A stretch of 60,077 nucleotides of DNA from Clostridia bacterium (lineage in GTDB: Bacteria; Bacillota; Clostridia; Oscillospirales; CAG-272). How positions within the stretch are numbered: the first letter of the stretch is position 1; every line of letters begins with the position of its first letter. The notes below the pieces were generated by a model, which did no database searches, was not told the origin of the DNA, and saw only the letters and a program-made list of their open reading frames with translations. Of this stretch, positions 54,301 through 60,077 are shown piece by piece. A program made the translations under genes and the position numbers. The stretch spans positions 1-60,077 of the forward strand of contig JAFQOP010000019.1 in NCBI GenBank assembly GCA_017403155.1. Reading direction: 5' to 3'.

Positions 54301-54917
54301 AGGTAAAGCGCGGTCAGCAGCTTACCGAGGGCTTCCTTAACCCCGCAGACGTTCTTCACATGAGCGGTATTGATGCGGTTTACGACTACATCATCCGTGA
54401 GGTACAGAAGGTGTACCGCGGTGAGGACGTTGAGATCAACGACAAGCACGTTGAGTGTATTGCACGTCAGATGACCAGAAAGGTAAAGATTGAGGATCCC
54501 GGAGATACCGATCTGCTCGTCGGCACCACCGTTGATATTCTCGAGCTCCGCGAGGAGAATGAAAAGATCGAGGCAAGACAGGCAAACGGTGAGGCTGTCC
54601 GCAAGGCAGAGGGCGCGCCGATGCTTCTCGGTATTACCAAGGCATCCCTTATGACCGAGTCCTTCCTTTCTGCGGCGTCCTTCCAGGAGACCACGAAGAT
54701 ACTCACCGAGTCCGCAATCAAGGGCAAGCGCGATAACCTTCTCGGTCTGAAGGAGAACGTTATCATCGGTAAGCTCATTCCCGCAGGTACGGGTCTTGGC
54801 GTATACCGCGACGTTGAGGTCGAGGATACCGCTAAGGTTGAGGAGACTGACTTGACTGACGGCTATCTTGCCGACAGCGACGAGCTCCCCGAGGATACCG
54901 ATCCCATCGAGGAATAA
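51324..54917 (+). CDS. rpoC: RNA polymerase beta' subunit
   Basis: A 1197-residue catalytic subunit of RNA polymerase. The N-terminal zinc finger has Cys59, Cys61, Cys74 and Cys77 ([17 protein letters not shown]). The active-site Mg loop NADFDGDQM covers residues 447-455. The bridge-helix/trigger-loop region includes [20 protein letters not shown] and [19 protein letters not shown] segments. The C-terminus ends with an acidic stretch ([12 protein letters not shown]). The start is the ATG at 51324; the nearest purine-rich site (GGGGGAG) is over 20 bases upstream, which is unusual. Confidence 0.99.
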   Translation: MERNAFESIKIGLASPEMIRSWSHGEVTKAETINYRTLKAERDGLFCERIFGPSKDWECFCGRYKRVRFKGKVCEKCGVEVTTKKVRRERMGNIELAAPVSHIWYFRAIPSRMGLMLDMSPRLIERVLYFSRYIVIDPGENTSLEKKQLLTEDEYRSAREKYEDDFKAGMGAEAIRELLREIDLEALSAELRDKLAEASGQKKVKIIKRLEVVEAFRKSGNRPEWMILDTIPVLPPEIRPMVQLDGGRFATSDLNELYRRVITRNDRLKRFIQMRAPEMIINNEKRMLQEFVDALIDNGRRGKAVTGASNRPLKSLSEMLRGKQGRFRQNLLGKRVDYSGRSVIVVGPDLKIFQCGLPKEMALELFRPFVMKRLMETQKANSIKDAKKKVDRIAPEVWDALEYVIKEHPVLLNRAPTLHRLSIQAFEPILVEGRAIKLHPLVCPAFNADFDGDQMPVHVPLSNEAQAEARFLMLSANNLLKPVSGKAVTVPSQDMVLGSYYLTIDHPGEKGEGKVFRNVDEVEMAYENKELGIHAAIKVRVTKVIDGVEQSALIDATYGRLIFNARIPQDLGYIDRSKDPFSLEIGFATTSKKLKEIVDLTIKYHGFAEAAAVLDNIKSMGYKYSTKSSLSISVYDMTIPPKKKELLAEATAKVDEITELFQWGELSDEERYKQVIDVWDKTTNAVTDALIENLDKYNSLNMICTSGARGSMKQMRQLAGMRGLMFATNGKTIEIPIKSNFREGLTMLEYFMGAKGSRKSLSDTALRTADSGYLTRRLVDVSQDVIVREQDCGATSGIIVSDIVSGSNVVEKLYDRLVGRYTVGDVINDETGELIVPANTMISEDMANEIIAAGIKQVEVRTILRCLAKRGVCVHCYGADLAHGTPVSIGEAVGVIAAQSIGEPGTQLTMRTFHTGGVAGSDITQGLPRVEELFEARRPKKTAIITEFTGTARIQSDRKLSKVIIQNPVEPTDDEIVYEIPFGMRLCIEDGQQVKRGQQLTEGFLNPADVLHMSGIDAVYDYIIREVQKVYRGEDVEINDKHVECIARQMTRKVKIEDPGDTDLLVGTTVDILELREENEKIEARQANGEAVRKAEGAPMLLGITKASLMTESFLSAASFQETTKILTESAIKGKRDNLLGLKENVIIGKLIPAGTGLGVYRDVEVEDTAKVEETDLTDGYLADSDELPEDTDPIEE

Positions 54918-54929
54918 TTTTCCCAAACA

Positions 54930-54967
54930 AAAGGGGCATTACGGCGCTCACCGTAATGCCCCTTTCT
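54930..54967 (+). terminator. Terminator of rpoBC
   Basis: AAAGGGGCATTACGG-cgctca-CCGTAATGCCCCTTT with a T-rich end. Confidence 0.92.
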
Positions 54968-55032
54968 ATTTGCTTCGTGATCTCAGGCAGGACCGATAGA
55001 ACGGGTGCGGAGCGCGCCGCGCGCACCTGCTC

Positions 55033-55061
55033 TTGACAAAAGACTTTTTTGATGCTACAAT
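55033..55061 (+). promoter_or_regulatory. Promoter of the glycosyltransferase gene
   Basis: TTGACA at 55033-55038, a 17-base spacer and TACAAT at 55056-55061. Confidence 0.8.
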
Positions 55062-55129
55062 ATAGTCGGTGCGGTGCGTCCGCACGTAAACTGAATTATA
55101 TTCCCCAAAGCGGGAAGAGAGATATATTT

Positions 55130-56239
55130 ATGGAAAACTGTGGTATTAAGATTTCGGTCGTTATACCGATTTACAACGCGGGCGAGTATCTTCGCCCCGC
55201 CCTCGACAGCGTAATTGACCAGACCCTAAAGGAAATTGAGATAATCTGCGTGGACGATGGCTCGACGGACGATTCTCTTGAGATAATCAAGGAATATCAG
55301 AAAATGGACGAGCGCATCAGAATCGTTACAGAGACGAACGCGGGGCCTGCGCTTGCGCGCAACAACGGTATCCGCCGTGCCAGAGGAGAGTATATTGCCT
55401 TCCTCGATGCAGACGATTTCTTTGAGCTCGATATGCTCGAGCTTATGTATAATGAGGCTGTGGCACACGACCTTGATATAGTTCTGGCGGACTACGATAC
55501 ATATAATAATCACAAGGCAGCGTTTGAGAAGGCGGTGCCCGCAGAGCATGAACATATTTACAGGAAGGGCGAGGTAACCTCCAAGAACGAGAACCCGAAT
55601 GAGATATTCTCATCCACCAACGGCTCCGCGTGGAACAAGCTGTTCAAGACGCAGTTTGTAATAGAGAAAAACCTGCTTTTCCTCACTGAGGTAAAGATGT
55701 ATGAGGACGTGTATTTTATCACCACCGCGCTCTCTCTTGCCGAGAGGGTCGGAAAGGTGCATAAGACCCTCATTCATCACCGTATATATTCGGAGCAGGC
55801 AAGAGCAAGACTCTTCAAGAAATATTACACCCAGATCCCCGAGATATATGCAAAAATCAAGGAGTTCCTTATGAGCACGGGTATGTACGCCCCCCTCTCC
55901 TACTCCTTCCTCAATATGTCGGCAAGCCGCTGCTTCAAGATATATAACATACTCGGTCACGACGTCAAGGCAGATTTCTGGAACATGCTCCACGATGGCT
56001 ACGCCGCAAGACTCGGCTGGCATGGCAGGTGCCGCGAGGACTTTGACGAGGGGGAGGTATGCGAGTTTGTGGCAAGCGTTGAGATGTACGACCACAAGCA
56101 GTACAAGCGCCGCCTCACCAAGGGCCGCACCCTCGAGGTCGAGAAGATACCGCGCAAGCTCCGTCGGGCAAAGCGACGCAAAAAGCTCAAGTCCTTCTTC
56201 TCTCACCTTATCCCGAGAAGACGCAAGAGGGCAGATTGA
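55130..56239 (+). CDS. Family 2 glycosyltransferase
   Basis: A 369-residue GT-A enzyme. The nucleotide-sugar site reads ISVVIPIYNAGEYL, then ICVDDGSTDDSLEI. The metal-binding DXD is in AFLDADDFFE near residue 98. The C-terminal 60 residues are very basic (KRRLTKGR, KLRRAKRRKKLKS), suggesting membrane or polyanion contact. It probably adds sugars to a surface polysaccharide or teichoic acid; donor and acceptor are unknown. The ATG at 55130 has only a weak GGGAAGAGAG site. With its own promoter and terminator it sits alone between rpoC and rpsL, where Firmicutes usually have an L7Ae-like gene. Confidence 0.88.
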   Translation: MENCGIKISVVIPIYNAGEYLRPALDSVIDQTLKEIEIICVDDGSTDDSLEIIKEYQKMDERIRIVTETNAGPALARNNGIRRARGEYIAFLDADDFFELDMLELMYNEAVAHDLDIVLADYDTYNNHKAAFEKAVPAEHEHIYRKGEVTSKNENPNEIFSSTNGSAWNKLFKTQFVIEKNLLFLTEVKMYEDVYFITTALSLAERVGKVHKTLIHHRIYSEQARARLFKKYYTQIPEIYAKIKEFLMSTGMYAPLSYSFLNMSASRCFKIYNILGHDVKADFWNMLHDGYAARLGWHGRCREDFDEGEVCEFVASVEMYDHKQYKRRLTKGRTLEVEKIPRKLRRAKRRKKLKSFFSHLIPRRRKRAD

Positions 56240-56249
56240 TATAAGATAA

Positions 56250-56287
56250 AAGCAGCAGAGCGAGGAGTCTCGCTCTGCTGCTTTTTC
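56250..56287 (+). terminator. Terminator of the glycosyltransferase gene
   Basis: AGCAGCAGAGCGAG-gagt-CTCGCTCTGCTGCT followed by tttt. Confidence 0.93.
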
Positions 56288-56371
56288 TCTATTTTTTTAA
56301 TTATTTATACAATTTTTATATAGTTAGTTGAAATATAGCACAAAAATAAGTAAAAATATTTAGTAAAACTA

Positions 56372-56400
56372 TTGACAAAGAAATATTTAAATGTTAAAAT
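56372..56400 (+). promoter_or_regulatory. Promoter of the str operon (rpsL-rpsG-fusA-tuf)
   Basis: TTGACA at 56372-56377, a 17-base spacer and TAAAAT at 56395-56400. A leader of about 130 bases follows, with GC-rich inverted segments (ATGCGTGCGC / GGCGCGTG). Confidence 0.8.
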
Positions 56401-56537
56401 AGATTGGAATTTTGCGAGGTAGGGTGAGCTATGCCCATTTTGCAAAAGGAATAGAATGTATATACCCGATGCGTGCGCTACCATGAGGCGCGTGTGTCAC
56501 GTATAGATAAACACTATACTAGGAAAGGAGAAAACTA

Positions 56538-56951
56538 ATGCCAACCTTTAACCAGCTCGTTAAAAACGGTCGTCAGGACAAGGCGTACAAGTCTAAGTCC
56601 CCTGTTCTTCAGAGAGGCTTCAACGCACTCAAGAATAAGGCTATCGACCAGAGCGCACCTCAGAGAAGAGGCGTGTGCACCAAGGTTACTACCGTAACCC
56701 CCAAGAAGCCTAACTCGGCTCTTCGTAAGATCGCCAGAGTAAGACTTACCAACGGAATGGAAGCAACTTCTTACATTCCCGGTATTGGACACAACCTTCA
56801 GGAGCACTCCGTTGTTCTTATCCGTGGTGGACGTGTTCGTGACTTGCCCGGTGTACGTTACCATATAATCCGTGGTACGCTTGATACCCAGGGTGTTGCA
56901 AACCGTAAACAGGGCCGCTCCAAGTACGGAGCAAAGCGTCCGAAGAAGTAA
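56538..56951 (+). CDS. rpsL: 30S ribosomal protein S12
   Basis: A 137-residue decoding-centre protein. Canonical segments are [27 protein letters not shown] and [21 protein letters not shown]. The first streptomycin lysine (PKKPNSA) is present, but the second conserved lysine position reads GGRVRDLPG instead of GGRVKDLPG. That substitution, K88R in Mycobacterium tuberculosis numbering, is a known streptomycin-resistance change. The ATG follows AAAGGAG. First gene of the str operon. Confidence 0.99.
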   Translation: MPTFNQLVKNGRQDKAYKSKSPVLQRGFNALKNKAIDQSAPQRRGVCTKVTTVTPKKPNSALRKIARVRLTNGMEATSYIPGIGHNLQEHSVVLIRGGRVRDLPGVRYHIIRGTLDTQGVANRKQGRSKYGAKRPKK

Positions 56952-57091
56952 TAAGGTACAGGTTCCGGACGAAAATGTGCTTACGTGCTGTGATGGTATA
57001 GATGTTTATGCTAAAGGTCGCAACCGAGCACTTACGAATTTTAATATTCGAGTACCTATGATATCAAAATTTATTGAAGGAGGGAAGTACA
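56952..57091 (+). promoter_or_regulatory. S12-S7 intercistronic region, possible S7 control site
   Basis: The 140-base gap is longer than others in the operon. GTGCTTACG (56978 on) and GCACTTACGAA further down, plus GTGCT...AGCAC pairing, allow a folded structure ahead of the rpsG ribosome binding site. In Escherichia coli S7 represses translation from this same gap; a similar role here is inference. Confidence 0.4.
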
Positions 57092-57562
57092 GTGCCTAGA
57101 AGAGGTCAAATTTCCAAAAGAGATGTATTGCCTGATCCGCTTTATAACTCCAAGCTCGTAACTAAGCTTGTTAACAACGTTATGTATGACGGTAAGAAGG
57201 GTGTTGCTCAGAAGATCGTTTACGATGCATTCGCAATGATCGAGGCTAAGAGCGGCGAGAACGCACTTGACGTTTTCGTAGCTGCTCTTGAGAACGTAAT
57301 GCCCGTTCTTGAGGTTAAGGCTCGCCGTGTCGGCGGTTCTAACTATCAGGTTCCCATGGAGGTTCGCGCAGAGCGCAGACAGACTCTCGGTCTCCGTTGG
57401 ATAATCAATTATTCCAGAAGCCGTGGTGAAAAGACTATGGCTGAGCGCCTTGCCGGCGAGATCATGGACGCTAAGGCAGGCATGGGTGGCGCATTCAAGA
57501 AGAAGGAAGACACCCACAAGATGGCAGAAGCTAACAAGGCTTTCGCACATTACAGATTCTAA
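57092..57562 (+). CDS. rpsG: 30S ribosomal protein S7
   Basis: A 156-residue primary 16S-rRNA-binding protein that nucleates the 30S head. The N-terminus [16 protein letters not shown] is canonical, as are [16 protein letters not shown] and the C-terminal [20 protein letters not shown]. The GTG at 57092 is chosen because it gives that N-terminus and follows AAGGAGGG by seven bases. A TTG upstream is open but would include the ribosome binding site. fusA follows after 33 bases. Confidence 0.98.
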   Translation: MPRRGQISKRDVLPDPLYNSKLVTKLVNNVMYDGKKGVAQKIVYDAFAMIEAKSGENALDVFVAALENVMPVLEVKARRVGGSNYQVPMEVRAERRQTLGLRWIINYSRSRGEKTMAERLAGEIMDAKAGMGGAFKKKEDTHKMAEANKAFAHYRF

Positions 57563-57595
57563 TTTTTATCGATATAATAAAGGAGATACGAAGTT

Positions 57596-59719
57596 ATGGC
57601 AAGAGAGTATTCGCTTGAACATACCAGAAATATCGGTATCATGGCTCACATAGATGCCGGTAAGACCACAACAACCGAAAGAATCCTTTTTTATACCGGT
57701 AAGACTCACCGTATAGGAGAAACTCACGACGGTGCCGCTACGATGGACTGGATGGCACAGGAGCAGGAGCGTGGTATAACTATCACCTCTGCTGCTACTA
57801 CTTGTTACTGGGTTCCCACTGAATTCCAGAACGACCCCGCTAAGGCGAAGGAGAACAAGTACCGTATCAACATCATTGATACCCCCGGTCACGTTGACTT
57901 TACTGTTGAGGTTCAGAGATCGCTTCGCGTGCTTGACGGCTCCGTAACCGTTCTCTGCGCAAAGGGAGGCGTTGAGCCCCAGACCGAGACCGTATGGCAT
58001 CAGGCAAACGAGTACAAGGTACCCAGAATGGCGTACATCAACAAGATGGACATTATGGGTGCGGATTTCTACCGCGTTGTTAAAATGATTAAGGATAGAC
58101 TCCACGCGAACGGTGTTCCCGTGCAGCTTCCTATCGGAGCAGAAAGCTCCTTCCGCGGAATCGTCGACCTCATGGAGATGAAGGCTGACGTTTATTACGA
58201 CGACCTTGGTAAGGACATGAGAGTTGAGGAGATTCCCGAGGATATGAGAGAGCTTGCAGAGGAGTATCATAGAAATATGGTAGAGTCCATCTGCGAGACT
58301 GATGAAGAGCTCATGGAGCGCTACATCATGGAGGAGGAGATCACGATCCCCGAGCTCAAGGCTGCCCTTCGTAAGGCAACCCTTGATAACAAGATCGTTC
58401 CCGTTTGCTGCGGCACCTCCTACAAAAACAAGGGCGTGCAGAAGCTTCTCGATAACATTATCGAGTATATGCCCGCTCCCACCGACATTGAGGCAATAAA
58501 GGGTGTTAACCCCGAAACGGGTGAAGAGGATGCGCGTCACGCAAGTGATGAGGAGCCCTTCTCCGCTCTTGCATTCAAGATTATGACCGACCCCTTCGTT
58601 GGAAAGCTCTGCTTCTTCAGAGTATATTCCGGCTCCGTACAGAAGGGTACTGCGGTTTACAACTCCACGAAGGACTCCGACGAGAGATTCGGAAGAATTC
58701 TTCAGATGCATGCTAACGAGAGAGCAGACATTGACGTTTGCTACGCGGGTGATATCGCCGCAGTAGTTGGTGTAAAGAACACCACCACCGGTGACACCTT
58801 CTGTGATGAGAAGCATCCCATCATCCTTGAGAGCATGGTATTCCCCGAGCCCGTTATCCGTCAGGCTATCGAGCCTAAGACGAAGGCTGGTCAGGAGAAG
58901 ATGGGCATCGCCCTCTCCAAGCTTGCTGAGGAGGACCCCACCTTCAGAACCTACACCGATGACGAGACCGGACAGACCATTATCGCAGGTATGGGTGAAT
59001 TGCACCTCGAGATTATCGTTGACAGACTTCTTCGTGAGTTCAAGGTTGAGGCAAACATCGGTGCGCCTCAGGTTGCTTACAAGGAGACCATTCGCAAGAA
59101 GGCAGACCAGGATACCAAGTATGCTCGTCAGTCGGGTGGTAAGGGTCAGTACGGTCACGTAAAGATCACTATCGAGCCCAACGAGCCCGGTAAGGGCTAT
59201 GAGTTCGTCAACGCTGTAACGGGCGGTGCTATTCCCAAGGAGTACATTCCCGCAGTTGATGCAGGTATTCAGGGCGCTATGCAGGCAGGTATTCTTGCAG
59301 GCTACAACGTAGTTGACGTTAAGGTTACTCTTTACGACGGTTCTTACCACGAGGTCGACTCCTCTGAGATGGCGTTCAAGATTGCCGGCTCTATGGCATT
59401 CAAGGAGGCTATGAGAAAGGCAGATCCCGTTCTTACTGAGCCCATCATGAAGGTTTCCGTAACCACTCCCGATGACTACATGGGCGATATCATCGGTGAT
59501 ATCAACTCTCGCCGCGGACAGATCGACTCTATGGAGCAGATCGGCCCCGGAACTCAGAGAATTTATGCTCACGTTCCGCTCGCACAGATGTTCGGTTACG
59601 CTACCGCTCTTCGTTCCAGATCTCAGGGACGTGCGGTTTACGTAATGGAGCCCGATGGATTCATGGACGTTCCGAAGAACATCCAGGAAGAAATCATCAA
59701 GAATCGCGCTGCGAAGTAA
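57596..59719 (+). CDS. fusA: Elongation factor G
   Basis: A 707-residue translocation GTPase. G motifs are AHIDAGKTT (from about residue 17), [20 protein letters not shown] and NKMD. The domain II-V layout is complete, including [11 protein letters not shown] in domain IV and the [16 protein letters not shown] segment in domain V. It lies in the classic position between rpsG and tuf. AAAGGAGAT precedes the ATG. It is the canonical EF-G, clearly distinct from the GTPase-NYN fusion encoded at 29229-31796. Confidence 0.99.
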   Translation: MAREYSLEHTRNIGIMAHIDAGKTTTTERILFYTGKTHRIGETHDGAATMDWMAQEQERGITITSAATTCYWVPTEFQNDPAKAKENKYRINIIDTPGHVDFTVEVQRSLRVLDGSVTVLCAKGGVEPQTETVWHQANEYKVPRMAYINKMDIMGADFYRVVKMIKDRLHANGVPVQLPIGAESSFRGIVDLMEMKADVYYDDLGKDMRVEEIPEDMRELAEEYHRNMVESICETDEELMERYIMEEEITIPELKAALRKATLDNKIVPVCCGTSYKNKGVQKLLDNIIEYMPAPTDIEAIKGVNPETGEEDARHASDEEPFSALAFKIMTDPFVGKLCFFRVYSGSVQKGTAVYNSTKDSDERFGRILQMHANERADIDVCYAGDIAAVVGVKNTTTGDTFCDEKHPIILESMVFPEPVIRQAIEPKTKAGQEKMGIALSKLAEEDPTFRTYTDDETGQTIIAGMGELHLEIIVDRLLREFKVEANIGAPQVAYKETIRKKADQDTKYARQSGGKGQYGHVKITIEPNEPGKGYEFVNAVTGGAIPKEYIPAVDAGIQGAMQAGILAGYNVVDVKVTLYDGSYHEVDSSEMAFKIAGSMAFKEAMRKADPVLTEPIMKVSVTTPDDYMGDIIGDINSRRGQIDSMEQIGPGTQRIYAHVPLAQMFGYATALRSRSQGRAVYVMEPDGFMDVPKNIQEEIIKNRAAK

Positions 59720-59742
59720 TTCGCGCCGCAAAATTCGTTCTG

Positions 59743-59766
59743 ATTCAGCCATTGCCAAGGCTGATT
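59743..59766 (+). other. Hairpin in the fusA-tuf gap
   Basis: TCAGCC-attgccaa-GGCTGA followed by ttta. A weak stem-loop, possibly a partial attenuator or processing site before tuf. Confidence 0.4.
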
Positions 59767-59820
59767 TAGATAAACAAAAAACAAAAAATAAAAAATTATA
59801 ATTTTAGGAGGATATTTAAA

Positions 59821-60077
59821 ATGGCAAAGGCAAAATTCGAAAGAACCAAACCCCATGTTAATATCGGTACAATCGGTCACGTTGACCATGGTAAGACCAC
59901 TCTTACCGCTGCAATCACCAAGACCCTTTCTCTTTCAAACGGATCTGAGTTCCTTGATTACAGCCAGATCGACAACTGCCCCGAGGAGAGAGAGCGCGGT
60001 ATCACCATCAACTCCAGACACGTTGAGTACGAGACTGACAAGCGTCACTACGCTCACGTTGACTGCCCCGGCCACGC
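59821..60077 (+). CDS. tuf: Elongation factor Tu, 5' part
   Basis: The first 85 complete codons of EF-Tu; the gene runs off the window. The translation begins [20 protein letters not shown], then [13 protein letters not shown] (the G1 loop), [15 protein letters not shown] (switch I) and DCPGH (G3). EF-Tu delivers aminoacyl-tRNA to the ribosome. AGGAGGA sits ten bases before the ATG. It closes the visible str operon. The stretch [15 protein letters not shown] between G1 and switch I is a lineage variant of the usual sequence. Confidence 0.97.
   Translation, partial: MAKAKFERTKPHVNIGTIGHVDHGKTTLTAAITKTLSLSNGSEFLDYSQIDNCPEERERGITINSRHVEYETDKRHYAHVDCPGH

Overview
This window looks like a chromosomal piece of an anaerobic, Gram-positive-type bacterium of the class Clostridia, probably an uncultured gut lineage. 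The evidence is pyruvate:ferredoxin oxidoreductase, a PerR/rubrerythrin pair, RNase M5, a FeoA/FeoB pair, lipoproteins, a very large secreted protein, and the order rpoB-rpoC-rpsL-rpsG-fusA-tuf. Promoters are unusually easy to read: most are TTGnnn, a 17-base spacer and TAtaAT or TAAAAT, often with an extended TG. No rRNA, tRNA, prophage, transposase or CRISPR array was recognised. The genus cannot be named from sequence alone.

Layout. Bases 1-725 hold a 206-base-period direct repeat and then a small PC4/YdbC ssDNA-binding protein. Next come a highly expressed-looking solute-binding lipoprotein with cysteine-rich repeats (1505-3550), a maf-nth-rnmV operon (3697-5534), and nifJ (5838-9425) with a branched, hairpin-rich leader. 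Repeat-rich DNA (9426-9798) separates nifJ from a leftward secreted-nuclease operon. Rightward follows a Big2 lipoprotein, a DUF1538 membrane protein, a tandem PII-like protein and cardiolipin synthase. MgtC runs leftward. An HD hydrolase, a two-component system and a Na/phosphate cotransporter form a likely phosphate module (17221-21780). FeoAB, a MarR/acyl-CoA ligase/MFS operon and perR-rubrerythrin follow.

From 29229 to 33372 two leftward genes encode an EF-G/TetM-like GTPase fused to a Rae1/YacP-type ribonuclease, and an orphan N6-adenine methyltransferase. A 2289-residue secreted beta-helix protein ending in a Hint (Hedgehog/intein) domain fills 33632-40501. A DtxR-type repressor lies divergent from a run of PAP2-like, GreA-family, nucleoside kinase, prfC and trmB genes and two overlapping RadC-like genes, one of which lacks the catalytic His-x-His. 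The window ends in the RNA polymerase/str region: rpoB, rpoC, a glycosyltransferase with its own promoter, rpsL, rpsG, fusA and the first 85 codons of tuf.

Most noteworthy are the GTPase-Rae1 fusion, the Hint-terminated surface protein, the RadC catalytic/pseudo-enzyme pair, the DUF1538/tandem-PII operon, the branched nifJ leader with related hairpin arrays, and an arginine at the streptomycin-resistance position of S12. All functional statements rest on recalled family motifs; no database search was run.
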